Below, piece by piece: positions 1 to 6,729 of a stretch of DNA of 32,835 bases (position 1 is the first letter of the stretch; every line of letters starts with the position of its first letter). Where the stretch lies: NCBI GenBank assembly GCA_035575035.1, contig DATLYH010000046.1:1-32835 (forward strand), given 5' to 3'. The notes beneath the pieces were generated by a model. The model was given only the letters and a program-made list of their open reading frames with translations, was not told the origin of the DNA and ran no database searches. The stretch comes from DATLYH01 sp035575035 (GTDB lineage Bacteria > Planctomycetota > Planctomycetia > Gemmatales > Gemmataceae). Both the position numbers and the translations under genes were made by a program.

Positions 1-49
1 GCCGAAGGTGTTGGCTGATTTTCAAGCAATTGTCGAGGGCGGCGGCTAA
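1..49 (+). CDS. 3' end of a cassette gene, cut by the window edge
   Basis: From base 2 a plus-strand frame reads fifteen codons, ending ...VLADFQAIVEGGG, to a TAA at 47-49. Only this C-terminal tail is visible, so no family can be assigned. The stop overlaps the left box of attC1 (44-50), as happens for two other genes in this array, which supports it being the real end of a cassette gene. Confidence 0.5.
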   Translation, partial: PKVLADFQAIVEGGG

Positions 50-140
50 CAAGTCGCTGCAGCAGACGGCGGGGGCATGTCGCGTTTCCAGGGTTCAACG
101 CTCTTGCAGCCCCCGCCGCTGCTGAGCTTGGTCGTTCGGC
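44..140 (+). other. attC site 1
   Basis: Left box GGCTAAC (44-50) and right box GTTCGGC (134-140) enclose inner arms beginning GCTGCAGCAGAC on the left and ending CTGCTGAGC on the right. The left arm carries an extra G and an extra A relative to the complement of the right arm, as at the other sites. The left box differs from GCCGAAC elsewhere in the array but keeps the AAC core. Confidence 0.82.
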
Positions 141-156
141 CACCGGAGGATCGCTG

Positions 157-555
157 ATGGGTGCCTGGGGGCATGGGAGCTTCGAGAACGACGACGCGCT
201 GGATTGGGTCGGTGAACTCGAAGGTGCAGAGGACACTGAGCCGATCTCCGAAGCGTTTGACGCGGTACTGGAAGCCGAGGATTACCTGGAAGCGCCCGAG
301 GCCTCGAGGGGCATCGCCGCTGCCGAGGTCGTGGCCGCCCTGATCGGCCAGCCGGCTGCCAAACTCCCGGGCGAGGTCACCTCCTGGCTCGTCGGCAAGA
401 AGCCGCCAAAGCCCGCTCTGGTTCAGAAGGCGCAGCGAGTCGTCAAGCGGATTCTCAAAAATTCCGAATTGAAGGAGTTGTGGGCAGAGTCGGAGGATTC
501 GGCCAAGTGGCAGCAGGAGGTCGAGGGGCTGTTGCATCGATTGCGCGGGGCATAG
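157..555 (+). CDS. DUF4259 domain protein (cassette 1)
   Basis: A 132-residue protein opening MGAWGHGSFENDDALDW, which is the hallmark N-terminus of the DUF4259 family; function unknown. The family is small, soluble and acidic, and this protein fits (many D and E residues, no signal peptide or membrane segment). The ATG at 157 is preceded by a GGAGGA ribosome site and lies 16 bp after the right box of attC1. The TAG ends one base before attC2, so the gene fills its cassette almost completely. Family assignment is by recognition of the N-terminal motif; the role is not inferred. Confidence 0.88.
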   Translation: MGAWGHGSFENDDALDWVGELEGAEDTEPISEAFDAVLEAEDYLEAPEASRGIAAAEVVAALIGQPAAKLPGEVTSWLVGKKPPKPALVQKAQRVVKRILKNSELKELWAESEDSAKWQQEVEGLLHRLRGA

Positions 556-654
556 GCCGAACCATCCGCTGCAGCAGACCCGGCCCGCCATGTTGCTTCC
601 TGGGAGTTCGTAGCTCCCCGAGGCGGGCCGGGCTGCTGAGCAGGGTCGTTCGGC
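556..654 (+). other. attC site 2
   Basis: Boxes GCCGAAC (556-562) and GTTCGGC (648-654) are exact complements. The left inner arm GCTGCAGCAGACCCGGCCC pairs with the right arm ending GGGCTGCTGAGC, leaving one G and one A unpaired on the left. The loop-side sequence is unrelated to other sites, as expected for the variable terminal structure. Confidence 0.88.
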
Positions 655-674
655 GGTCGAGTAGGAGGTCTCGG

Positions 675-986
675 ATGGCTGCGATTCGCATCCGACGACC
701 GACCCAGTATGCGGACTGGCTGCGCAAGTACAGGCTCTTTGTCGATGGCGTCCCGGTAGCGGAGATCAGCCGAGGTTCGGAGGTCGAGATTGACGTGACG
801 CCGGGATGGCACGAAGTCCTCGCCCGGATCGACTGGTGTTCGAGCGGCACGCTGTGGATCGAGGTCCGGCAGGATGAGGTGTGCCAGTTGGAGGTGGGGT
901 CGAACATCCGCGGCTGGCGTATGTTCGTCGGGTTCGTCTACGCGTTCATCCTCCGGTCGCGCTACCTGTACCTACGTTGCTGTTAG
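675..986 (+). CDS. Small PEGA-like beta protein with C-terminal hydrophobic tail (cassette 2)
   Basis: A 103-residue protein. Residues 1-75 look like an all-beta domain: a pattern of RLFVDGVPVAEI followed by PGWHEVLARIDWCSSGTLWIEV resembles PEGA-type or related surface beta domains seen in many bacterial hypotheticals. A hydrophobic stretch near residues 84-93 (MFVGFVYAFIL) followed by basic and aromatic residues could be a short membrane anchor. Start ATG 675 has AGGAGG ten bases upstream and lies just after attC2. An 84-bp non-coding gap separates its stop from attC3. The function is unknown; the PEGA comparison is an inference from the sequence pattern only. Confidence 0.75.
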   Translation: MAAIRIRRPTQYADWLRKYRLFVDGVPVAEISRGSEVEIDVTPGWHEVLARIDWCSSGTLWIEVRQDEVCQLEVGSNIRGWRMFVGFVYAFILRSRYLYLRCC

Positions 987-1070
987 CGCCGGGTTGCGAG
1001 ACGTGGTGGCACAAAAGAACAGGGTGCGTGTCGGAACTGCGCGCATCCGGCCCTTGGTCAAGGGGCACGC

Positions 1071-1166
1071 GCCGAACCAATCGTTGCAGCAGACCCCCGC
1101 CGCTCAAGCTGGTTCGGGGTTCAACGGCCCTTCAGCGGCGAGGGCTGCTGAACTGGGTCGTTCGGC
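1071..1166 (+). other. attC site 3
   Basis: Boxes GCCGAAC (1071-1077) and GTTCGGC (1160-1166). The left inner arm starts GTTGCAGCAGAC and the right arm ends CTGCTGAAC. Other sites have GCTGCAG with CTGAGC, so both partners changed together (C to T on the left, G to A on the right). This covariation keeps the stem and supports selection on the folded single strand. Confidence 0.87.
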
Positions 1167-1182
1167 GAGGGAGGCACACCGG

Positions 1183-1503
1183 ATGGACGGCGTCGGCCGG
1201 GTGACGGCCGAGTTGACGTTCCTGCCCCGCTCCGAGGGCGGACGGAACGCCCCGCCGATGCCGCCGTGGTCCGCGGCCGGGTACGGCGGGTACATGCCGC
1301 ACCTGGTGGTCGAGGGCGGGACCGAGTACCTCGGGGTGCGTTTCGTCGGAGGCCCGCAGCCGGTGTTCGGCGAGCCGGCCGTGTTCGAGTTGGTGCTCAT
1401 GTACCCCGGCGTGGACTACTCCCCGCTGGTGCCCGGCGTCGCGGTCACCGTCCGCGAGGGCGGGCGGGTGGTTGCCAGGGGCCGGGTGCTGGAGCGGGTG
1501 TAG
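1183..1503 (+). CDS. EF-Tu-domain-like small protein (cassette 3)
   Basis: A 106-residue protein with the pattern AELTFLPRSEGGR...PPM near the N-terminus, a central PHLVVEG..YLGVRFVGGPQPVFGE, and a C-terminal REGGRVVARGRVLERV. This order matches stand-alone proteins related to the C-terminal beta-barrel of elongation factor Tu, where the phrase 'REG.+VG.G.V' closes the barrel. No GTPase domain is present, so it would not be a translation factor; the role of the stand-alone family is unknown. ATG 1183 has GGGAGG upstream and lies 16 bp after attC3; the stop is 7 bp before attC4. Confidence 0.72.
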   Translation: MDGVGRVTAELTFLPRSEGGRNAPPMPPWSAAGYGGYMPHLVVEGGTEYLGVRFVGGPQPVFGEPAVFELVLMYPGVDYSPLVPGVAVTVREGGRVVARGRVLERV

Positions 1504-1510
1504 CCCAGAC

Positions 1511-1609
1511 GCCGAACCATCCGCTGCAGCAGACCGGCGGGGCATGATTCGTTTCTGGGAGTTCGTAGCTCACCGATGCCCCGCCGGCTGCTGAGCGGGG
1601 TCGTTCGGC
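1511..1609 (+). other. attC site 4
   Basis: Boxes GCCGAAC (1511-1517) and GTTCGGC (1603-1609). The left arm GCTGCAGCAGACCGGCGGGG pairs with the right arm CCCCGCCGGCTGCTGAGC apart from the conserved extra G and A. The loop-side sequence shares a TTTCTGGGA...GTAGCTC block with attC2 and a related block with attC7, so these sites are close relatives. Confidence 0.88.
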
Positions 1610-1660
1610 CCGGGAGCGTGACTCGCTCCGTTGGCGTGGGGTTTCGACCGGAGGTACTCG

Positions 1661-1846
1661 ATGTCCCTGACCATCACCACACCCGACGCGGACGCCCTGC
1701 GGGCAGGGATCTTGGAGCGGCTCGGCCAACGGGCCGTCGAGGGGTGGGAGACCGACGGGGAGAGCTTCACCCTGACCGACCCGGAATGGGGCGGGAATCT
1801 TCCCGCTACCCGACCGACAAGCCGTTGCTTGACGAGGGCGCTGTGA
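1661..1846 (+). CDS. Short ORF overlapping the kinase start (possible truncated cassette gene)
   Basis: A 61-residue frame starting MSLTITTPDADALRAGILER, ATG 1661, with CGGAGG about ten bases upstream. The first 47 residues look like a real acidic protein N-terminus; the last part (NLPATRPTSRCLTRAL) looks like out-of-frame reading. The stop TGA (1844-1846) overlaps the GTG start of the kinase as GTGA, so translation could be coupled. In the kinase frame just upstream of that start the text reads RYPTDKPLLDEG, which may be the displaced continuation of this gene. I infer a cassette gene truncated or frameshifted when the kinase gene was joined to it. No family recognised. Confidence 0.45.
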   Translation: MSLTITTPDADALRAGILERLGQRAVEGWETDGESFTLTDPEWGGNLPATRPTSRCLTRAL

Positions 1847-4200
1847 CGGATCTCACGAAGAGCTTTGTTCCTTCAGGCGAACAGCCGACGCTACCCCCGA
1901 GGAACGACGGCGTGGCTCTGCCGTCCCCTTCGGCTTCGGATCTCGTGGGACGGCGGTTCGGAAAGTTCGAGATCGTGACTGAACTTGGTCGGGGCGGCAT
2001 GGGCGCTGTGTTCAAAGCCAACCAGCTCGACTTGCACAGGACCGTGGCCGTCAAGGTCATTCTGAGTGGGGCGGTCGCCGGTCCGGACGACTTGGCTCGC
2101 TTTCGGATGGAAGCGGAAGCGATCGCCACCCTCCACCATCCGAACATTGTCCGCATCTATGAAGTTGGCGAAACCGATGGCTGTGCCTTTTTCAGCATGG
2201 AGTACGTCGAGGGGCCAACGCTGGCGCAGCGGCTCGCCGAGGGACCCCTTCCGGGGAAGATCGCCGCGCGCCACACCGCTACGGTCGCCCGGGCGATCCA
2301 GCACGCCCATGAGCACGGCATCCTGCACCGCGACCTGAAGCCGTCGAACGTGCTGCTCGACGCCGCGGAGGAACCGCACGTCACGGACTTCGGGCTGGTG
2401 AAACGTCTGCAAGCGGATTCAGGACAAACCCGAACAGGAGCCATTCTTGGCACCCCCAGCTACATGGCGCCAGAGCAAGCGGGCGGGAGAAAGGATCTGA
2501 CCCCGGCGGTTGACGTCTACGGGCTGGGTGCCCTTCTTTACGAACTGATAACCGGCCGCCCTCCCTTTCGGGCGGAAACGCCCCTCGACACCATTCTCCA
2601 AGTGCTCGAGCGTGACCCGGCACCGCCGAGACTGTTGAACCCGAATGTGGACCGTGACCTGGAGACGATCTGCCTCAAGTGCCTGGAGAAAGAGCCGACG
2701 CGGCGGTACGCCAGTGCCAGGGCCGTCGCTGAAGATCTCGAGCGCTACCTGGCCGGAGAGTCCATCAACGCCCGAACTCTGAACCTGGTCAGCCGGGTCG
2801 CATCGCTTCTGGAGCACAGCCATTACGACGAGCAATTCGCGAACTACAGCACCATCCTGTTTGGGCTAGCAGCGATCATGGCGCTGACCGAATCCGCCAA
2901 GTTCTGGGCATTCCACTCCGGCCAAGGCTTACCTGTGGTGTCAGCGATTGAGGCGGCCCGGTTCGGATCGGCGGCTGCGCTCCTTCTGTGGCGGCGGCCG
3001 TCCGGGCTGCGCCCCACCAGTACCGCCGAGCGACTGCTGTGGACGGTCTGGATCGGTTATTTCCTCACGCTGTTCACCGTGGCGATTGCTCACTGGTCCG
3101 TCCTTGGTGGTTGGGCCGTCGAACAAGAGTTCAAACTGTATCCGCCGTTCGCCGCGGTGACCGGCATGGCTTTCTTCATTCTGGGGTGCAGTTACTGGGG
3201 TTGGTGCCTCGCCCTTGGGCTCGCCTTTGAGGTTCTGGCGCTGCTGATGGTACTGGATCTCCAGTGGTCGCCACTCGAGTACGGGACGCTCTGGGCGATG
3301 GCTCTTACGCTGATCGGGATTCGCTTGCGTCGCCTGGCAGCCCGTGCGCGGTGCGAGAACCGAGCGGGCTTGCAGGAGGAAGCGATGACATCGCAACGGA
3401 CAAAAGGGCACTTCGCGGGTGCGCTGAGGATTGCGCGGTACAACTGGCCGTTCTACGCGGCGGCCGCGGTGGTCTTGGTCGTGGGTATCGTTGTGGCGGC
3501 CTTGCCACTGCTACCTGGTCTCGCTCGCGCGCTGGCCGGCATTGCGGCGGCAGTGGCCGGATGGTTTGCTTTCGCCTCGCTGTTCGCCTCGCACTTGGTC
3601 TTTGACCGGTCCCCCCTGACCCGGTGGCGGTGGCTGGCGGACATCTTTCCGCGTCCGCCGGCACATTGGGTCCACATCAACGCCGGGTTAGAGGAAACGA
3701 GCGCCCCGTTGACTGACGTCTTTCCTGGCTCGGAAGGCAAGGTCCTCGACATTTACGACCCAGCGGCCATGACCGAGCCTGCCATTGCACGAGCACGCCG
3801 CATGACAGGTGCAGTACCTGCGGAGCGGGCAAGGGTGAGTTCCTTGCCGGTCCCGGATGCCTGGGCGGACGCAGTCTTCTTGCTAATGACGGCACATGAG
3901 ATCCGGAGAGCAGAGGATCGCAACGCGTTCTTCTCCGAGGTTGGCCGCATCCTGACCGGTGACGGGAGGGTCGTCCTCGTTGAACACCTCCGTGACCTGT
4001 TCAATGGGTTGGCGTTTGGCCCGGGCTTTTTCCATTTTCTGCCGCGGAGTGAGTGGTTGCGCGTGACCGCACAAGCGGGGTTGAGGTTGGAGCGCGAGAG
4101 CCGTATTACCCCTTTCGTCCGTATCTTTGTGTTTCGTAAAGTCGTGGCCCTTACCGGGGTCGCCGAACAAGTCGCTGCACCTGACCGGGGCCGCGTCTAG
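1843..4200 (+). CDS. Hanks-type Ser/Thr kinase, multi-pass membrane segment, C-terminal methyltransferase-like domain (cassette 4)
   Basis: A 785-residue protein from GTG 1843. Residues 42-305 are a complete protein kinase: glycine loop GRGGMG (49-54), lysine K71, catalytic HRDLKPSN (162-169), DFG (182-184), and GTPSYMAPE (203-211). Residues 335-495 hold several hydrophobic helices, as in many planctomycete receptor-like kinases. From residue 515 the text matches a separate membrane-anchored methyltransferase-like family: two helices, then RVLDIYDP-like KVLDIYDP, a DAVFLL motif, and GRVVLVEHLRD. An internal ATG at 3385 (residue 515) carries AGGAGG six bases upstream, so a separate 271-residue product is possible. 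The final 12 residues are encoded by attC5. Very large for a cassette. Kinase call is firm; methyltransferase activity is inferred, since the usual glycine-rich SAM motif is not clear. Confidence 0.9.
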   Translation: MTDLTKSFVPSGEQPTLPPRNDGVALPSPSASDLVGRRFGKFEIVTELGRGGMGAVFKANQLDLHRTVAVKVILSGAVAGPDDLARFRMEAEAIATLHHPNIVRIYEVGETDGCAFFSMEYVEGPTLAQRLAEGPLPGKIAARHTATVARAIQHAHEHGILHRDLKPSNVLLDAAEEPHVTDFGLVKRLQADSGQTRTGAILGTPSYMAPEQAGGRKDLTPAVDVYGLGALLYELITGRPPFRAETPLDTILQVLERDPAPPRLLNPNVDRDLETICLKCLEKEPTRRYASARAVAEDLERYLAGESINARTLNLVSRVASLLEHSHYDEQFANYSTILFGLAAIMALTESAKFWAFHSGQGLPVVSAIEAARFGSAAALLLWRRPSGLRPTSTAERLLWTVWIGYFLTLFTVAIAHWSVLGGWAVEQEFKLYPPFAAVTGMAFFILGCSYWGWCLALGLAFEVLALLMVLDLQWSPLEYGTLWAMALTLIGIRLRRLAARARCENRAGLQEEAMTSQRTKGHFAGALRIARYNWPFYAAAAVVLVVGIVVAALPLLPGLARALAGIAAAVAGWFAFASLFASHLVFDRSPLTRWRWLADIFPRPPAHWVHINAGLEETSAPLTDVFPGSEGKVLDIYDPAAMTEPAIARARRMTGAVPAERARVSSLPVPDAWADAVFLLMTAHEIRRAEDRNAFFSEVGRILTGDGRVVLVEHLRDLFNGLAFGPGFFHFLPRSEWLRVTAQAGLRLERESRITPFVRIFVFRKVVALTGVAEQVAAPDRGRV

Positions 4201-4258
4201 GCTTATACCGAGACCAGGCTCCCCGAGCGGCCCCGGCAGGTGAGCGTGGCCGTTCAGC
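4162..4258 (+). other. attC site 5
   Basis: Boxes GCCGAAC (4162-4168) and GTTCAGC (4252-4258). The left arm GCTGCACCTGACCGGGGCC pairs with the right arm GGCCCCGGCAGGTGAGC, with the same two unpaired bases G and A. The inner arms differ from other sites on both sides (CACCTG with CAGGTG), again compensated. The kinase stop at 4198-4200 lies inside the site. Confidence 0.87.
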
Positions 4259-4513
4259 CGCGTCGCGAGTCCCGGTCAGGGGCGGCGCGACCGGCCTGAC
4301 GGGACGTGAGGCCCCCGGTCCAAGTGCCTCACCGGCCGGCCACGCCGCCCGCGACCGGCCTGACAGGAGCGCGAGCGGAGCGACGCGACGCGGCTGAACG
4401 CGGCGCGGAGCGGTGCGCTGCGACGCGACGCGGCCGAACTCTCCGCGGGAGCGGACGCGCCCGGCAGCGCGTGGGCGGGCTCAGCCCTTCCAGGCGCGCC
4501 GCTCAGCTCCGCG
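4253..4513 (+). repeat. ORF-less 261-bp cassette, copy 1
   Basis: This unit runs from the cut point in the right box of attC5 to the cut point of attC6 and holds no convincing gene. It is repeated at 6724-6984 with the same length and about ten differences by eye (about 96% identity). A 16-bp perfect inverted repeat starts at the cassette edge (4252-4267 with 4384-4399), and smaller stems lie inside it (GTGAGGC 4306-4312 with GCCTCAC 4326-4332; GTCAGG 4275-4280 with CCTGAC 4295-4300). It may encode a structured RNA or act at the DNA level; neither is shown. Confidence 0.8.
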
Positions 4514-4519
4514 TTCGGC
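4433..4519 (+). other. attC site 6 (belongs to ORF-less cassette copy 1)
   Basis: Boxes GCCGAAC (4433-4439) and GTTCGGC (4513-4519) with arms unlike the other sites: left GCGGGAGCGGACGCGCC, right GGCGCGCCGCTCAGC. When paired they again leave one G and one A unpaired on the left, with one G-T mismatch. The shared pattern despite different bases argues for a functional recombination site rather than a copied repeat. Confidence 0.8.
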
Positions 4520-4538
4520 GATTGGAGGGGGCAACGGA

Positions 4539-4964
4539 ATGGGTGCGGTCGAGCGGATCGTGGAACGGCTCCAGCGTCACCCCGAGTTGGTGTACCGGGT
4601 GGTTGCTGGTACGGTCACCGTCGAGCCGCCGACCGCCGAGGGGTTCCCGGTGTCCCTGACCGAGGGGGCGGGCGAGTGGGTGGTCAGCTTCGGCGGCTGG
4701 CACGAGCACTTCACGTCTGAGGACGAGGCGCTCAACTGCTTCGCGTTCGGGCTGAGTGACCGGTGCCGGCTGCGGGTCCACTACCGCGGCGCGTTCCCAT
4801 ACCGCTGGGCCGTGGAGGAGCGGACAGACGGCGCCTGGCGGCAAGTCAGCACCACAGGCCTGCTGTTCTTCCCGTTCTGGCGAAGGCCGCGGATCGAGTA
4901 TCGTCAGAACGCCGTTATCAGCACGGCCGAACCAGGCGCTGCACCTGACCGGCGGGGCATGTAG
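4539..4964 (+). CDS. Hypothetical planctomycete cassette protein (cassette 6)
   Basis: A 141-residue soluble protein from ATG 4539, with GGAGGGGG about ten bases upstream and 20 bp after attC6. Residues 45-115 include GEWVVSFGGWHEHF, EALNCFAFGLSDRCRLRV and TGLLFFPFWRRP, a conserved-looking core I associate with uncharacterised planctomycete proteins, not with a named domain. No signal peptide or membrane helix. The last 13 residues (TAEPGAAPDRRGM) are encoded by attC7, because the stop lies at 4962-4964 within that site; the kinase tail AEQVAAPDRGRV is produced in the same way. Function unknown. Confidence 0.75.
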   Translation: MGAVERIVERLQRHPELVYRVVAGTVTVEPPTAEGFPVSLTEGAGEWVVSFGGWHEHFTSEDEALNCFAFGLSDRCRLRVHYRGAFPYRWAVEERTDGAWRQVSTTGLLFFPFWRRPRIEYRQNAVISTAEPGAAPDRRGM

Positions 4965-5023
4965 GGTTTCTGGGACTGTAAGCTCACTGACGCCCCGCCG
5001 GCGGCTGAGCTTGATCGTTCGGC
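4926..5023 (+). other. attC site 7
   Basis: Boxes GCCGAAC (4926-4932) and GTTCGGC (5017-5023). The left arm GCTGCACCTGACCGGCGGGG and right arm CCCCGCCGGCGGCTGAGC pair well in the outer and inner parts, but the CACCTG / CGGCTG segment has mismatches, making this the least perfect site. It encodes the C-terminus of the upstream gene. Confidence 0.82.
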
Positions 5024-5109
5024 ACGCGACCGCACGGTTGTTACACACCGTTTTCACGCCCATCACAGCATGCTGCCTTGTTGGGTGCTTGGGGAGGGAA
5101 ATATCGTCA

Positions 5110-5496
5110 ATGGCGCGTTGGTGGTTCCTGTTAGCGAGCGCTCTCCTCTACGGTGCCTCGATGGCACTTCCCGTGGGGCAGGACGAGGGCCCTCCACGAC
5201 CAGGCTTCCTGTACCTCGTCCTCGGGGGCTATTTCCTTGCAGGGGCCTTGATGGCTCCCGCGAACCCACTCTTTCTCGTGGGTTGCGTCGGTCTTGTAAC
5301 GCGGCGCTGTCTCCTTGCCCTCATCCCTGGTATCTGTGCCTTGTCGCTGGGCATTGTCGGCGTCGTCCCCCTTGCTCTTGTATGTGAAGTATTAACCTTT
5401 CCGGCGTACTGGGTGTGGCTATCATCTTTCATGGTGCTTATTGTCGGCGCTTGCTGGCTGCCTCGGACAAAGTCCGCGGCCGTCTCGCCGGCTTGA
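5110..5496 (+). CDS. Small multi-pass membrane protein (cassette 7)
   Basis: A 128-residue, strongly hydrophobic protein from ATG 5110, with GGGGAGGG about ten bases upstream. Four hydrophobic segments are visible, roughly residues 3-20, 32-50, 53-85 and 90-118, separated by short polar loops such as GQDEGPPRPG. No motif identifies a transporter or enzyme. It is the only gene of its cassette and leaves an 86-bp leader after attC7, longer than usual for this array. Base use is less GC-rich near its 3' end than in the neighbouring cassettes. Function unknown. Confidence 0.72.
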   Translation: MARWWFLLASALLYGASMALPVGQDEGPPRPGFLYLVLGGYFLAGALMAPANPLFLVGCVGLVTRRCLLALIPGICALSLGIVGVVPLALVCEVLTFPAYWVWLSSFMVLIVGACWLPRTKSAAVSPA

Positions 5497-5534
5497 CGAC
5501 AAGCAGACAGCAACTGTAGGAGTTGGATATCGCG

Positions 5535-5629
5535 GCCGAACAAGCCGCTGCAGCAGACCGGGCCGCAGTACGGTTATTCGAGGTGTTACGTCAGCCGAGC
5601 GGCCCGGCTGCTGAGCTTGGTCGTTCGGC
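5535..5629 (+). other. attC site 8
   Basis: Boxes GCCGAAC (5535-5541) and GTTCGGC (5623-5629); left arm GCTGCAGCAGACCGGGCCGC pairs with right arm GCGGCCCGGCTGCTGAGC except for the conserved G and A. At 95 bp it is the shortest of the sites belonging to gene-bearing cassettes. Confidence 0.88.
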
Positions 5630-5642
5630 GGCGGAGGCGCGG

Positions 5643-6122
5643 ATGGCGGAGCGGATTCGCAGTGATCAACGACTCGCGGCCACTATCGCCGCACTGATCT
5701 TCGGACCGCTGTTCATGCTGGGTCCGGTCGTCGGCGGGATCTGGTTGTTCGTCGTCGGGTGGCCGAGCGTGTGGCCGATTCTCGGCGGCCTCGGCCTATG
5801 CGGTTGGGGGGCGCTTTTCGCCTACCACATGACGCAGAATTATCAGTGGGTGGAGTTCGACGGCATTCGGATCCGCGGCAGGCGCTTCTGGTCTCGGCGT
5901 CTGGTCGAGAACACCTTGGAGGATGTCCGCGACATTCGCGTGCTGGGTGCGATCGTGCGGAACGCGGAAACCATATGCACCGATGCCATCCTCGGCTCCG
6001 TCCGCGGGTGGGAGATTCGCTTTCGTCACGGGCCGAGTATTGCCGTGGTCCGTTACGACATGAGGAACGCGGAGCAGTTAGTCGCGGCGGTGGAACACGC
6101 CCTTGCGCAGCGGGAGGCCTGA
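5643..6122 (+). CDS. Membrane protein with PH-like C-terminal domain (cassette 8)
   Basis: A 159-residue protein from ATG 5643 with GGAGG upstream, 13 bp after attC8. Two hydrophobic helices (about residues 10-35 and 40-62) are followed by a soluble beta-rich part that opens WVEFDGIRIRGRRFWSRRL and closes with a helix (NAEQLVAAVEHAL). The order of two helices, a strand-rich domain with 'F.GI..R' and a terminal helix is that of bacterial PH-like membrane proteins (bPH families). Partner and role are unknown. It ends 9 bp before attC9. Confidence 0.72.
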   Translation: MAERIRSDQRLAATIAALIFGPLFMLGPVVGGIWLFVVGWPSVWPILGGLGLCGWGALFAYHMTQNYQWVEFDGIRIRGRRFWSRRLVENTLEDVRDIRVLGAIVRNAETICTDAILGSVRGWEIRFRHGPSIAVVRYDMRNAEQLVAAVEHALAQREA

Positions 6123-6131
6123 GTTCAAGTT

Positions 6132-6229
6132 GCCGAATCAGGCGCTGCAGCAGACGGCGGCCGCGATACTGGTTCCTCGTGAGTTCCCGGGCTCAGCGCG
6201 GCTGCCGCTGCTGAGCGGTGTCGTTCGGC
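6132..6229 (+). other. attC site 9
   Basis: Boxes GCCGAAT (6132-6138) and GTTCGGC (6223-6229). The left box has AAT where all other sites have AAC. Left arm GCTGCAGCAGACGGCGGCC and right arm ending GCCGCTGCTGAGC pair with the usual extra G and A. Confidence 0.85.
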
Positions 6230-6254
6230 GGCGGAAACGACTTCGGAGGAGCGG

Positions 6255-6620
6255 ATGGTCAAGACCTACGGGCTGACGCACCTCGCACTGGCCGTGCGCG
6301 ATGTCGAGCGGTCGCTGTGCTTCTACCAGCAGGTTTTTGGCGTGGAGGCATACTTCCGCGAGGAGGGCCGTGTCCACGTCAAGACCCCGGGCTGCCACGA
6401 TGTCATCACCTTTGACGAAAGCGCGCCTGCGCCTGGCGCCGGCGGCGGCGTCATCCACTTCGGGTTCCGGCTCCAGGCGCCGAGCGACATCGACGAAGCG
6501 GTTCGAGAGGTCGAACGCGCAGGCGGCCAGGTTCTGCGGCGCGGGGAATTCAGTCCCGGGTTCCCCTACGCGTACGTCGCCGACCCCGACGGTTACGAAG
6601 TTGAAATCTGGTACGAGTGA
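6255..6620 (+). CDS. VOC (glyoxalase/dioxygenase-like) family protein (cassette 9)
   Basis: A 121-residue protein with the vicinal-oxygen-chelate fold signature: GLTHLALAVRDVERSLCFYQQVFG at the N-terminus, VIHFGFRL in the middle, and YVADPDGYEVEIWYE at the end. Likely metal ligands are H9, the central H in VIHFGF, and E117 in VEIWYE. One VOC module normally forms half a barrel and dimerises. The family covers glyoxalase I, ring-cleaving dioxygenases and fosfomycin- or bleomycin-type resistance proteins; the sequence alone does not pick one. ATG 6255 has GGAGGAG nine bases upstream. It ends 3 bp before attC10. Confidence 0.9.
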   Translation: MVKTYGLTHLALAVRDVERSLCFYQQVFGVEAYFREEGRVHVKTPGCHDVITFDESAPAPGAGGGVIHFGFRLQAPSDIDEAVREVERAGGQVLRRGEFSPGFPYAYVADPDGYEVEIWYE

Positions 6621-6623
6621 GCC

Positions 6624-6729
6624 GCCGAACCCGGTGCTGCAGCCGACCGCGGCCGCCTTTGCGGTTTCTACCCGGCATTGCGCCAATCGAGGTCGAGGCG
6701 GCCGCGGCTGCTGAGCTAGGTCGTTCAGC
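6624..6729 (+). other. attC site 10
   Basis: Boxes GCCGAAC (6624-6630) and GTTCAGC (6723-6729). Left arm GCTGCAGCCGACCGCGGCC and right arm GGCCGCGGCTGCTGAGC pair with the usual extra G and A and one further mismatch. Its right box carries the A variant seen otherwise only at attC5; both sites precede a copy of the ORF-less cassette. At 106 bp it is the longest site in the array. Confidence 0.86.

Noticed and set aside
1576..1842. Longer N-terminus of the kinase from ATG 1576
   Set aside because: It would start inside attC4 and read through a region out of frame with a better small gene; the GTG at 1843 begins a typical kinase N-terminus.
4306..4659. Arginine-rich protein frame in the ORF-less cassette, also present in copy 2
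   Set aside because: It lacks a ribosome site, runs into different sequence at its end in the two copies, and its conservation is explained by DNA identity.
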